From NCBI RefSeq assembly GCF_032854445.1, contig NC_088303.1:1497501-1561500 (forward strand): a DNA stretch of 64,000 bases, given 5' to 3'. Under the pieces are notes generated by a model. It made no database searches. It was not told the origin of the DNA and worked only from the letters and a program-made list of their open reading frames with translations. Made by a program: the position numbers and the translations under genes. This stretch comes from Liolophura sinensis (lineage: Eukaryota; Mollusca; Polyplacophora; Chitonida; Chitonidae). Of this stretch, positions 34,558 through 45,510 are shown piece after piece. Positions within the stretch are counted from its first letter, which is position 1. Each line of letters opens with the position of its first letter.

Positions 34558-34690
34558 TGAACACGGTGCAATTGCGACGTGTGTTAGAGGCGGTCGTGTT
34601 TACTCGCGCCGTGCTAGGGGATGTCTCAGGACTACCTCCCTCACCGAGAGAACAACACACCCTGGGCCTACGTCATCAACACAGACACGT
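34558..34690 (+). pseudogene. adenain-like cysteine protease, N-terminal fragment
   Basis: The ATG lies 15 bp after the capsid stop. The frame begins MNTVQLRRVLEAVVFTRAVL, and a second frame continues SQDYLPHRENN and PWAYVINTDT. Both match my recollection of how Polinton adenain-type maturation proteases start. The His, Asp/Glu and Cys catalytic parts are absent: after about 34,690 the sequence turns AT-rich and unrelated. This looks like the right-hand truncation point of the recognisable element. Confidence 0.55.
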
Positions 34691-35340
34691 GCCTTTTTGT
34701 CCGACATTCCTTTGCAAGCACAGTACAAAACCGACTAGAAAAGAGTATCGCTTTAATAAAACAATCATTTTCTGTTACTAAAGTATTGTTTGTGAAAAAC
34801 GATTTAATTACCCTTTTTTTCAAAGAAATGGTCCAGACTGTGCCTACATATATCTGTGACGCCATAGATTTTGGATCAAAAGGAAAAATTTAACCGTGAG
34901 AACTGAGAAATCTGGTGATTTTTGTGGAATCAGCTGGTACTTAATCCTGGATGAAATCCAGCAAATGTCTTACAGTTCTTTCTACACCACACGAGGACAT
35001 TCGGGAGCATTTAGTGGTTAGGAGTAAGAGCATCAAAGACATCAAAGCAAAGACAAATTCTTGACATCCAAGTTCACGGATTTCCTATTCCGGAAACATT
35101 GGGGTGCTGAACAGAAATTACGTAACATTTTTATTGCTCAAAAAGAATTTAAGGACCCAAGATGGAAAGACTATACTTTGGATTTTACTGACATCAAATG
35201 TGAACTTGAACTTAAAGTCTTTAACCCCTTCGATCTTTTGGCCTTATTGGCAAAAAACGACAAAGGCTTATCTAATTTAATGTCTTAGGCAGACCTATAA
35301 TAGGGCTGTCTTCATTTATCCTAAAACACCCATAAACATT
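34691..35340. other. AT-rich right flank of the virus-like element; unassigned frames
   Basis: The frame 34,621-34,893 runs on from the protease fragment into Phe/Lys/Ile-rich residues without recognisable motifs. Another frame at 35,061-35,288 (75 codons, MTSKFTDFLFRKHWGAEQ...) is also unrecognised. Composition drops abruptly back to the AT-rich level of the surroundings. Confidence 0.4.
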
Positions 35341-35449
35341 GCTTTAAATTCCAGCGCCAAAAGTGTTCAGTCAATGTAACGTCCTGGATGAAAACCACAT
35401 AGTCGTGTGTTTTTTTTAATATACAGCAAAGGTTGTCAACACCACTAAG

Positions 35450-35860
35450 CTAAAATGTAAAGTGCAACAAGTCCACACGATCATGACTTTCCCTGGGACG
35501 AACACTGAGTAAACCACAACAAATTGTTAACGTTATCAGTTTTACAGTTTTCATATGTTGAACGCTAATACTGGGATAACCTCCTCTTGGTTAGTGGATT
35601 GGTGAAAAACAGATCAATGGTCAGCAATCTGCATGCAGCTGACGTTGACTTATGAAAAGAAAACTCTTGTAGAAAGAAAGACGAGTTCTGGAAAGGATTT
35701 AAACCAGGGCGCATGCGTAATCGACATCCGCATATCCCAGTGATATATTATAATAGATACCTGTCACATCTCCGAATCCACTGTTTCTATATTCTATATT
35801 TAGATTTTATTAAATCATCTTCAGAAATGAAGAAGCAGACAACACTATATTATTCTATGT
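35450..35860 (+). repeat. segment S8, copy 1
   Basis: Ordered words gtggattggtgaaaaacaga, atggtcagcaatc, catgcgtaat, cagtgatatattata and ctgtcacatctccga align with 56.19-56.50 kb (gtggattagtaaaccagacc, gggtcagctttc, catgcgtaat, cagtgatatattata, ctgtcataactctga). Confidence 0.65.
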
Positions 35861-35879
35861 TATATGTTTTTGGCAGAAA

Positions 35880-36110
35880 AATGTCGCAGGAGCCGTAGAG
35901 TGGAAAGATGAAAAAAATTGTATGCTGTGGATTTGTCCTTATTTTAGAAAGAGGGAAAGCTGCCGCCGAGGCCAAAAGGTAACAATGACGTCGTTGAGAG
36001 CAAAAATTTGTCATTCTATAATAAGCTAATTGTCTCTGTTGTTCCTCAAAGCAAATGCATCGTTTTCATGTAAAAGTAAAAACTTTCTAAAAACACTGAA
36101 ATTCTGTACG
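35880..36110 (+). repeat. segment S6, copy 2
   Basis: Words agctgccgccgaggccaaaa, aacaatgacgtcgttgagag, ctataataagctaattgtct and ttcctcaaagcaaatgcatc match S6 at 25.6 and 46.1 kb in the same order. Confidence 0.72.
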
Positions 36111-36229
36111 CAATGATAGGCTACGTGGGCATTACACCTTCTGGTATGCCGCTAGTAAAGCGTTTCCAAGTGTACTTCAGTAACGTTCATTATAAATAGT
36201 GGACAAAAACCTTGGCAAGCTGCGTTGTC

Positions 36230-36540
36230 CGATAGAATAGCCAGGACTGGTTCGTCGAAGTAACACATGCAGGCCAATGTTGCTGGGTCTGTAAAATAGA
36301 CGGTGTGCTGGAGACACATGTAGTTTATCCCGGTCTGTAGTGAAGGTACACAGGCCAATTTCCACCCATCATATCCCCGTAATGATCTAACCCAAGCACA
36401 ATAATTCCAGGAACGACTTCACCTCCAGCTCTCATTCCACATCTTTCGGCAGTCTCCATCAGTTTCAAAAATTCCATTGAATACAGAGCTTGAAGGTTTT
36501 TTTTTTCAAACACTGTTAACGATTTACTACACATTTTTGA
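36230..36540 (+). repeat. segment S7, copy 2
   Basis: Words caggccaatgttgctgggtc, gtgctggagacacatgtagt, ttatcccggtctgtagtgaa, gatctaacccaagc, cattccacatctttcggcag and aaaattccattgaatacaga match S7 at 26.2 and 47.7 kb. The 58-bp stretch containing tctttcggcagtct is single-copy here. Confidence 0.85.
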
Positions 36541-36544
36541 AAAC

Positions 36545-37460
36545 AAATTTATGTGCGTAAATCGTTTACACGTACGGGGTTGTCTTTGTGAAAACAAATG
36601 TATGTCCGTAAATCGTTTATACGTACGGGGTTGTCTTTGTGAAAACAAATGTATGTCCGTAAATCGTTTATACGTACGGGGTTGTCTTTGTGAAAACAAA
36701 TGTATGTGCGTAAATCGTTTACACGTCCGGGGTTGTCTTTGTGAAAACAAATGTATGTGCGTAAATTGTTTACACGTACGGGGTTGTCCTTGTGAAAACA
36801 AATGTATGTGCGTAAATCGTTTATACGCACGGGGTTGTCTTTGTGAAAACAAATGTATGTGCGTTAATTGTTTATACTTACTGGGTTGTCTTTGTGAAAA
36901 CAAATGCATGTGCGTAAATCGTTTACACGTACGGGGTTGTCTTTGTGAAAACAAATGTATGTGTGTAAATTGTTTGCACGTACGGGGTTGTCTTTGTGAA
37001 AACAAAAGCAAGTCCGTAAATCATTTATACGTACGGGGTTGTCTTTGTGAAAACAAATGTATGTGCGTAAATCGTTCATATGTACGAGGTTGTCTTTGTG
37101 AAAACAAATGTATGTGCGTAAATCGTTTACACGTACGGGAGTTTCTTTGTAAAAACAAATGTATGTGCGTAAATCATTTATACGTACGGGGTTGTCTTTG
37201 TGAAAACAAATGTATGTGCGTAAATCGTTCATATATGCGGGGTTATCTTTGTGAAAGAAATGCATGTGCGTAAATTGTTTACACGTATAGGGCTGTCTTT
37301 GTGAAAACAAATGTATGTGCGTAAATCGTTTATACGTACGGGGTTGCCTTTGTGAAAACAAATGCATGTGCGTTAATCGTTTATACGTACGGGGTTGTCT
37401 TTGTGAAAACAAAAGTATGTGCGTAAATCGTTTACACGTACGGGGATGTCTTTGTAAAAA
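36545..37460 (+). repeat. 51-bp tandem array, about 18 units
   Basis: Units of 51 bp: tgtatgtgcgtaaatcgttt, acacgtacggggttgtcttt, gtgaaaacaaa. 51 = 17 codons, so frames stay open on both strands (36,551-37,273 +, 36,325-37,011 and 36,864-37,412 -) and would give 17-residue repeats such as NRLYVRGCLCENKCMCV; I do not call these genes. The same monomer is single-copy at about 48,697-48,750 (gcaaaaatcgtttacgtgtg). Confidence 0.95.
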
Positions 37461-37582
37461 GCATTTATTTTATAAGCAAGGAAAGGAAATGTTAAACCAG
37501 TGCCCAGAGATCGTATATGTGTTTATCGTTTCACAACGTCATCGTCAAAAATACAATTCTCTTTCCAGCCCAATATTCCTTA

Positions 37583-37745
37583 ACGGTCCCGATAGCTGAG
37601 TTGGTAGGGCCTTCGCTTTGGGAGCCGTAGATCCAAGATCAATCGGGGTCACACCAAAGATCTTAAAAGAGGAAGTTATATCTTCCTCGCATTGCGTTCA
37701 GCATTAAGGGAAAGCACAACGACTGGTCCTCACCAGCATAATGCA
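37583..37745 (+). mobile_element. SINE family A fragment (tRNA-like head and part of core)
   Basis: Begins ggtcccgatagctgagttgg, continues tagggccttcgctttgggag, aagatcttaaaagaggaagt, gcgttcagcattaagggaaa and ends within the core at ccagcataatgc. The head resembles a tRNA, but it is a SINE head: the core follows directly. A 59-bp array starts at the break. Confidence 0.88.
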
Positions 37746-38872
37746 AACTAACAAGTCTGGCAATCGTGTACTCGTAAACAACGGTCACAGAACTCAGTAG
37801 TGCGAACTGACATATCTGACAATCGTGTATTCGTAAACACGGTGACAGAACTCTGTAGTGCGAACTGACATATCTGACAATCGTGTACTCGTCGACAACG
37901 GTCACAGAACTAAGTAGTGCGAACTGACATATCTGACAATCGTGTACTCGTCGACAACGGTCACAGAACTCGGTAGTGCGAACTGACATATCTGACAATC
38001 ATGTACTCGTCGACAACGGTCACAGAACTAAGTAGTGCGAACTGACATATCTGACAATCGTGTACTCGTCGACAACGGTGATAGAACTCAGTAGTGCGAA
38101 CTGACATATCTGACAATCGTGTACTCGTCGACAACGGTGATAGAGCTCAGTAGTGCGAACTGACATATCTGACAATCGTGTACTCGTCGACAACGGTGAT
38201 AGAACTCAGTAGTGCGAACTGACATATATGACAATCGTTTATTCGTCGACAATGGTCACAGAACTCAGTAGTGCGAACTGACATATCTGACATTCGTGTA
38301 CTCGTCGACAACGGTGACAGAACTCAGTAGTGCGAACTGACATATCTGACAATCGTGTACTCGTCGACAACGGTCACAGAACTCAGCAGTGCGAATTGGC
38401 ATATCTGACAATCGTGTACTCGTCGACAACGGTGATAGAGCTCAGTAGTGCGAACTGACATATCTGACAATCGTGTACTCGTCGACAACGGTGATAGAAC
38501 TCAGTAGTGCGAACTGACATATATGACAATCGTTTACTCGTCGACAATGGTCACAGAACTCAGTAGTGCGAACTGACATATCTGACAATCGTGTACTCGT
38601 CGACAACGGTGACAGAACTCAGTAGTGCGAACTGACATATCTGACAATCGTGTACTCGTCGACAACGGTCACAGAACTCAGCAGTGCGAACTGACATATC
38701 TGACAATCGTGTACTCGTCGACAACGGTGATAGAACTCAGTAGTGCGAACTGACATATCTGACAATCGTGTACTCGTAAACAACGGTGACAGAACTCAGT
38801 ACTGCGAAATGACAAATCAAACAATCGTTTACTCGTCGAAAACGGTGATAGAGCTCAGTAGTACAGACATTT
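37746..38872 (+). repeat. 59-bp tandem array (unrelated to the 41.9-kb 59-bp array), about 19 units
   Basis: Units of 59 bp: tgcgaactgacatatctgac, aatcgtgtactcgtcgacaa, cggtcacagaactcagtag. Most units contain GTCGAC. A block of about five units (near 38,100-38,390) appears to be repeated at 38,400-38,690 with the same private variants (atatatgacaatcgttta, agcagtgcgaa), so there is a recent higher-order duplication of about 300 bp. Confidence 0.95.
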
Positions 38873-39168
38873 CACCAGCCTATATTGCCATACAGTGTCA
38901 CCCATTTAGTTTCCTGAACTTATACACCAAGCTATTACAGATTCAAAAAGAAGCCCATTTCATAACAATAGAAAAAGTCCAAATCTGACAGTATGCTAAT
39001 ATTCTAAACACGTGAAGGAAATAATCGTTTCGATTTTTTTCTCTGTGAGAATTGTTCCCTGAAAAAATACCTAAGCTGACTTCACAATAGTGACATCATA
39101 AACTAAGGAATCCTGGAAAACATCAGTAATACAACCTTATGAATTATATAATATTTTTAAATAAGGCC

Positions 39169-39285
39169 CATATACCTAATGTTATCATCGTTTTACCAAT
39201 ATACCTAATGTCATCATCATTTTGCCAATATACCTAGTGTAATCATCATTTTGTCAATATACCCAATGTATCATTTTGAACACGA
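39169..39285 (+). repeat. 29-bp tandem repeat, 4 units
   Basis: Units tatacctaatgtcatcatca plus ttttgccaa, about four copies with the last one truncated. Confidence 0.85.
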
Positions 39286-39309
39286 TTGTTTCTACCCTCT
39301 ATGTCATGA

Positions 39310-39530
39310 CAAAGCTATGGTAGCGGATTGAAATTTAATCAGAAAAACTTTAAAGGTTCAAACTACGTGACACTCAGTTTTTCCAAGAAACTCATCAATT
39401 ACCTAGATGAGCTCCCTTCTGTACAAGAAGACTAGTTTATCTGAGGAATTCTTAAAAAATGAAAACCGAGTGTTCAGCTGTTCCCTAGGCATTTATTGCC
39501 AGGAAAGTTTCTGTTTACATCCTCGTCTTC
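39310..39530 (+). repeat. segment S2, copy 2
   Basis: Words gattgaaatttaatcagaaa, aactttaaaggttcaaacta, ctcatcaattacctagatga and gctcccttctgtacaagaag correspond in order to S2 at 50.11-50.22 kb and 61.65-61.75 kb. Confidence 0.75.
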
Positions 39531-39561
39531 TTCGTTGTAGCGAGTTTCCTAGGCTCCTAAT

Positions 39562-39566
39562 TCTAT

Positions 39567-39609
<43 letters not shown>

Positions 39610-39668
39610 TTTTTTTACTTATTTATTTATTTATTTGATTGGTGTTTAACGCCGTACTCAAGAGCTCA
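39562..39668 (-). mobile_element. SINE family B 3' tail with expanded (TTTA)n
   Basis: A run of about 80 bp of ttta repeats leads into gattggtgtttaacgccgta and ctcaagagctcat, the minus-strand 3' end of SINE B. Only the tail is kept. Confidence 0.82.
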
Positions 39669-40079
39669 TAATTCTGAGTGATATATGGTTTGCAGAGAAA
39701 AAACGCTTTGCCCTCTACCAGCAGTTAATTCTGGAAAACCGAAAACATTTGAACCAGATATTTCCCTGCTACGCATGGCGTTTGTTACATGTCTGTTTGT
39801 AAAATACACCTTTATCTTGGTATCAGCAAACATCAGTACGTGGTGGTATCCGCACAGGTTATACTTTTTGCATTACTCCTGCCGCCTTTTATAACTAGTC
39901 ACCAGTTAACAGTTTACAAGTATTTACTCATAACTCCGAGAAAACATTGTCATCTTAAAGTTGTTCATTTCAACAAAAGGGAAATATAAATTTAACCTTA
40001 TACAAAACTGGAAAAAAACGAAACCAAAAATTTAAGTGATGAACTAAATGTAATAAATCTGAATCTACCATGCATTTGT

Positions 40080-40480
40080 TCGCCATTTACTATGTTCTAT
40101 CTCCAAACATTTAAATTCTATAGTCAGACACTCATATTAAGACAGGGTTAAAACTGTTTCATGTCCACCTTCTGGCTAGACTCTTCTTCAACATCACAAT
40201 CTCTTTGCGAGGTATCAAACTGAACCCTTCCGAGATATACTTGTTTGAGAAAATGGATATATGAATAATATATAAGGATACATCTTTTGCGTGTATGTAA
40301 AGGGACTATACAAAGTACGGGTATTAGGCCTGAGATGTCAGCTGTAATGGCCGTCTGAGGGGATTTAACCTTGTCTTTTGGGAATTCCTTTATTAGTAAC
40401 AACTCCGACTCGTGTCCGTCAGATTAGTCTCGCCTTACATCGCTGGGTGAAATATGAAAAAAGTTGTTCACCTGAGGAGG
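40080..40480 (+). repeat. segment S3, copy 1
   Basis: Words aaattctatagtcagacact, catattaagacag, gagatatacttgtttgagaa, gggactatacaaagtacggg, tattaggcctgagatgtcag, ctgtaatggccgtctgaggg, attagtaacaactccgactc and cgtcagattagtctcgcctt match S3 at 50.95-51.30 kb and 57.06-57.45 kb in order. Non-coding. Confidence 0.88.
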
Positions 40481-41039
40481 GAAATAACGAGAAAACTGGG
40501 GCATTTATATAACATCATGTCTACTTGCAGGTTACAGTCCAGACTTTATGTTTTAATTGACGGAAAGACTAACTATTTTTTTCTACTTGTATATATACAT
40601 TATACGACATAAATGATTTACCAGACCTAGGATCGGATCTGAGCGTCAATAAGTCAAGTGGCATGTAGATTAGATCAGATTAGATTGCTCATCTGCCGGC
40701 GTATTCCCCTCCTGTGAAACAGAGTTGATATAAAATCCTCTATTGAAAGGGTGCGGGCTCAGGCGGAGACTTAAAAGTCTCTTGTTTTCGCACATTTCCT
40801 AACTACTTTATTCCTTTATACATTTCTGTACATTTATAGGGAGCGTGCGACATAATGACAAACAGAAACACTAACAATTCTTCTCTTTCTTACAATTGCC
40901 TGGACATGCAGGTATGACAGGTAGATTAGATATCGCCTGCTCAGTTTGCTCAATATTTCTGAGTATCGTGTCTGTGTGGAGCCCAATTGTTATGTTAGTC
41001 CTCTACACTCCGTCTTCTGCCTAACGAAGTAACTGATCT
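40481..41039. other. no recognisable feature
   Basis: AT-rich sequence between S3 and the 92-bp array. No frame or repeat of note was seen. Confidence 0.4.
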
Positions 41040-41530
41040 CAGCAACGATAGAGACAGGCTATCTGTATTCATGGGCGTATGCCGTTTCTATAGAGAATAG
41101 TGATGCAGAGAGCAGTGAAGCAGAGAGTAGTAAAGCAGAGAATGACGCCGCCTCAACTGTACACATCATCTGTATTCATGGCGGTGTGTCGTCTGTATAG
41201 AGAGTAGTGAAGCAGAGAGTAGTAAAGCAGAGAATGACGTCGCCTCAACTGTACACATCATCTGTATTCATGGCGGTGTCTCGTCTGTATAGAGAGTAGT
41301 GAAGCAGAGGGTAGTAAAGCAGAGAATGACGTCGCCTCAACTGTACACATCATCTGTATTCATGGCGGTGTGTCGTCTGTATAAAGAGTAGTGAAGCAGA
41401 GAGAAGTAAAGCAGAGAATGACGTCGCCTCAACTGTACACATCATCTGTATTCATGGCGGTGTCTCGTCTGTATAGAGAGTAGTGAAGTAGAGAGCAGTG
41501 AAGCAGAGAGTAATGTAGCAGAGAAGCAAG
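41040..41530 (+). repeat. 92-bp tandem array, about 4.8 units
   Basis: Units of 92 bp: agagtagtgaagcagagagt, agtaaagcagagaatgacgt, cgcctcaactgtacacatca, tctgtattcatggcggtgtg, tcgtctgtatag. The monomer corresponds to the start of segment S4 (cacatcatctgtatacaggt), present once at 19.57, 43.94 and 52.08 kb. This is another case of an S segment piece amplified in one copy only. Confidence 0.92.
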
Positions 41531-41874
41531 ACATCGACAGTTTGATTGAATTTGTCCACGAACCAGAAAGTGAGCCGCAGCAACGGCTGCCATATTTCAT
41601 AAACAGGACTCTATATTCATATTTTGTCGGAAGGCGTATTAATCCCGCCAGACAAAAACGCGAAATTCATCAAGTATTTCCAGAATCGTTTTCAATCTTC
41701 AGGTGATCAATGGATGAATTAAACACGCTTGGAGATTAATCAGAAAAACGTTTTGTTCTGTATAGTAATTTAACATTTTTATCAAAGTTCGCAAATAAAA
41801 ACCATCACATTGTACAACGTAAAAGTTTTTGGCAATTAAATGCCGCCCCTCTTCTATTGCCTCTTAGACGAGAG
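41530..41874 (+). repeat. segment S4, copy 2
   Basis: Almost identical to 19.69-20.02 kb: cagtttgattgaatttgtcc, acgaaccagaaagtgagccg, cagcaacggctgccatattt, aatcccgccagacaaaaacg, cttggagattaatcagaaaa. It is followed, as at 20.0 kb, by the 59-bp array. The two copies are about 22 kb apart. Confidence 0.95.
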
Positions 41875-43932
41875 ACCACACTAACCTTACACAGCAAAGA
41901 AGCGACATGACACACCCAGCTCTGGACCAGAGCCCACACTAACCTTACCCAGCAGAGAAGCGACATGACACACCCAGCTCTCGATCAGAGCGCACACTAA
42001 CCTCACACAGCAGAGAAGCGACATGACACACCCCGCTCTGAACCAGAGTCCACACTAACCTCACACAGCAGAGAGGCGACATGGCACACCCCGCTCTGAA
42101 CCAGAGTCCACACTAACCTCGCACAGCAGAGAAGCGACATGACACACCCAGCTCTCGATCAGAGCCCACACTAACCTCACACAGCAGAGAAGCGACATGA
42201 CACACCCCGCTCTGAACCAGAGTCCACACTAACCTCACACAGCAGAGAGGCGACATGACACACCCAACTCTGGACCAGAGCCCACACTAACCTCACACAG
42301 CAGAGAGGCGACATGACACACCCAGCTCTCGACCAGAGCCCACACTAAACTCAAACAGCAGAGAGGCGACATGACACACCCAGCTCTCGACCAGAGCAAA
42401 CACTAACCTCACACAGCAGAGAGGCGACATGACACACCTAGCTTTGGACCAGAGCAACACACTAACCTCACACAGTAGAAAAGCGACATGACACACCTAG
42501 CTCTCGACCAGAGCACCACACTAACCTTACACAGCAGAGAAGCGACATGACACACCCAGCCCTGGACCAGAGCCCACACTATTCTCACCCAGCAGAGAAG
42601 CGACATGACACACCCAGCTCTGGACCAGAGCAACACACTAACCTCACACAGCAGAGAGGCGACATGACACACCCAGGTTTCGACCAGAGCACCACACTAA
42701 CCTCACACAGCAGAGAGGCGACATGACACACCCAGCTCTGGACCAGAGCAACACACTAACCTCACACAGCAGAGAAGCGACATGACACACGCAGCTCTCG
42801 ACCAGAGCACCACACTAACCTCACACAGCAGAAAGACGACATGACACACGCAGCTCTCGACCAGAGCAACACACTAACCTCACCAAGCAGAGAAGCGACA
42901 TGACACACTCAGCTCTCGACCAGAGCAACACACTAACCTCACACAGCAGAGAGGCGACATGACACACCCAGGTTTCGACCAGAGCACCACACTAACCTCA
43001 CACAGCAGAGAGGCGACATGACACACGCAGCTCTCGACCAGAGCACCACACTAACCTCACACAGCAGAAAGACGACATGACACACGCAGCTCTCGACCAG
43101 AGCAACACACTAACCTCACCAAGCAGAGAAGCGACATGACACACTCAGCTCTGGACCAGAGCAACACACTAACCTCACCAAGCAGAGAAGCGACATGACA
43201 CACTCAGCTCTGGACCAGAGCAACACACTAACCTCACACAGCAGAGAGGCGACATGACACACCCAGGTTTCGACCAGAGCACCACACTAACCTCACACAG
43301 CAGAGAGGCGACATGACACACCCAGCTCTGGACCAGAGCAACACACTAACCTCACACAGCAGAGAAGCGACATGACACACGCAGCTCTCGACCAGAGCAC
43401 CACACTAACCTTACACAGCAGAAAGACGACATGACACACGCAGCTCTCGACCAGAGCAACACACTAACCTCACCAAGCAGAGAAGCGACATGACACACTC
43501 AGCTCTCGACCAGAGCAACACACTAACCTCACACAGCAGAGAGGCGACATGACACACCCAGGTTTCGACCAGAGCACCACACTAACCTCACACAGCAGAG
43601 AGGCGACATGACACACGCAGCTCTCGACCAGAGCACCACACTAACCTCACACAGCAGAAAGACGACATGACACACTCAGCTCTCGACCAGAGCAACACAC
43701 TAACCTCACCAAGCAGAGAAGCGACATGACACACTCAGCTCTGGACCAGAGCAACACACTAACCTCACCAAGCAGAGAAGCGACATGACACACTCAGCTC
43801 TGGACCAGAGCAACACACTAACCTCACAAAGCAGAGAGGCGACATGACACACCCAGGTTTCGACCAGAGCACCACACTAACCTCACACAGCAGAGAGGCG
43901 ACATGACACACCCAGCCCTGGACGAGAGCCCC
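41875..43932 (+). repeat. 59-bp tandem array, about 35 units
   Basis: Same monomer as 20.02-20.41 kb (gagaagcgacatgacacacc). The right half shows higher-order repeats: a run with private variants (cccaggtttcgaccagagca, gcagaaagacgacatgacac, caccaagcagagaag) recurs about every 290-350 bp between about 42.66 and 43.87 kb. Minus-strand frames such as 42,409-42,672 are repeat by-products. Confidence 0.96.
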
Positions 43933-43934
43933 AC

Positions 43935-44190
43935 ACACATCATCTGTATACACATCGGTTTGTAATCTGCTGAAGGGAAGAGAGAAACGGAGAATAATGT
44001 CTCCTCAACTGTACACAGCAAGGCCATGTGTGTGGAGAACGTCTATTCCCAAGATACCGACAGTTTGATTGAATTTATCCACGAACCAGAAAGTGAGCCG
44101 CAGTCAGAACCGCAATATTTCATAAACAGGACTCTATGTTCATATTTTGCACGCAGGAATTATTGATGAGAGAGACAAAAACTGAGACAA
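43935..44190 (+). repeat. segment S4, copy 3
   Basis: Starts cacatcatctgtatacacat, closely follows 19.57 kb through cagcaaggccatgtgtgtgg and cagtttgattgaatttatcc to aaacaggactctatgttcat, then diverges at gcacgcagg. The 59-bp array is therefore sandwiched between two S4 copies (41.53 and 43.94 kb). Confidence 0.93.
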
Positions 44191-44627
44191 AAAAGGCAAA
44201 TTCAAAGTGTATTCCAAGGACACTTTTCATTTTTCAGATAATAGGCAGGCAAATTTTTTTGTTTTTATTGTGGTTATGATGACTTTTTGATAACATCATG
44301 AAACAGTTTTAATAAAAGTTAAGTGAATAGTATGAGATGTTATTCGGGCATAAATGTTAACCCTGTCAGTATATAACATATCATCTGGCGTTTTATAAAC
44401 TTCACGCAACGGCCAAAGCAATCTGTGTATGTTGCACACCACAAATACACTCCAACATGCCGTAAAGCTGTTGCACGCCGAATTTGCTATTTCCAGGACA
44501 CCAGGCAAGGTAATATCACAGAGCTGCTGTTTCTTGTACAAGGATTCACTTTTAACTTTGTATTGTCTACTCAAAGTCATGTTTCATAGTGTCATAGTTA
44601 AACGTACAGGTTATCAAGAATGTATGC

Positions 44628-44762
44628 AAGATGTGTTAAGTCTAGGCAATATATGCTAAGTCTAGGCAATATGTGCTAAGTCTAGGCAATATGTACTAAG
44701 TCTAGGCAATATGTGCTGAGTCTAGGCAATATGTGCTGAGTCTAGGCAATATGTGCCAGTAA
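44628..44762 (+). repeat. 20-bp tandem array, about 6.5 units
   Basis: Units of 20 bp (tctaggcaatatgtgctaag). The monomer occurs once at about 22,349, after the S4-derived hairpin. Confidence 0.93.
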
Positions 44763-44784
44763 GGCTTTGCTGATGAAGAGTTGA

Positions 44785-45350
44785 AATGTGTGGCATTAGC
44801 CTTCCACATTCCCCACAACTCAGTGCTGGTAATAGTAGAATATGCCAGCACACTTGTAGGACAGATATATATTTCTCATTTAGTGAAAAATATCGTCACG
44901 CCAAAAATTACACATTCTTCTTTGAAGTTTACTGTTGTCATTTCAGGACTGGGACAAAGTTTCCGAATGGTCTGAACCACTGCGGAATTGCAACAAGAAA
45001 TGAGATTTTGATTGCTTAAGCGATGTGAATTTCTCCCGTTAACGACTTCTGCTTTGTCCCATTCAGCAATTCACAAAAGGTGAGAATCTCAGATTTTCTG
45101 GGGGCGTTAGTTCCGCATAAAAACTGATAGTCTCTTTGCATATGACGCAGCAAATATATGCATAGCATAACATATAACATATGACAGAAAGTGCATGGTC
45201 GTCTAGTCACTTTGCCTTTAAACCCGCGAATAAACGTTACGAGAAGATGGCCTTGAAGTGACGTGGGCTTTGTAAACCTGTAAATCTTCAACTACTTCGG
45301 CAAAAGTTACATGGATACTGCTCTGATTGAAATGCAACCAGCGATCACCT
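44785..45350 (+). repeat. segment S5, copy 3
   Basis: Words ccacattccccacaactcag, tagtagaatatgccagcaca, cttgtaggacag and cgtcacgccaaaa parallel 52.53-52.64 kb. gattttgattgcttaagcga, ttcagcaattcac, gaataaacgttacgagaaga, tggccttgaag and gtaaatcttc parallel 54.5-54.8 kb. The stretch that forms the 121-bp array in the 52.6-kb copy is not repeated here. Confidence 0.82.
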
Positions 45351-45360
45351 AAGGAATAGG

Positions 45361-45361
45361 G

Positions 45362-45425
<64 letters not shown>

Positions 45426-45510
45426 TTTGGCTTGTTGTTTAAAGCCATACTCATTTTTCACTTACATTATAGCGGTCAGTTTTGTGGGTGGAAGAAACCA
45501 GAGAGTCCGG
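45361..45510 (-). mobile_element. degenerate SINE B tail with (TTTA)n
   Basis: About 65 bp of ttta repeats followed by gttgtttaaagccatactca, ttatagcggtcagttttgtg and ggtggaagaaacc. Positions correspond to the SINE B minus-strand 3' end, but identity is low. Confidence 0.6.

Larger units (their letters stand above)
29101..34700 (+). mobile_element. decayed Polinton/Maverick (adintovirus-like) element, core
   Basis: A block of clearly higher GC than its surroundings encodes, all on +, the hallmark set of Polintons: integrase, A32-like packaging ATPase, minor capsid, major capsid, protease and small conserved frames. Genes are packed (stop/start TAATG at 31,362-31,366 and 32,738-32,742; 4 bp between 33,246 and 33,251; 15 bp between 34,542 and 34,558). 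Every large gene has nonsense codons, frameshifts or deletions, and the DNA polymerase B body and the ATPase Walker A region are absent. Terminal inverted repeats are not identified. It appears to sit inside one unit of the S1-S8 mosaic. Confidence 0.9.

Noticed and set aside
36325-37412. Long open frames on both strands (up to 240 codons)
   Set aside because: They lie in a 51-bp tandem array; a period divisible by three with no stop in the monomer keeps frames open on both strands. No start context or domain supports a gene.
37583-37655. Possible tRNA gene
   Set aside because: The tRNA-like head is followed directly by the SINE A core, the acceptor stem does not close convincingly, and the same head occurs in other SINE copies.
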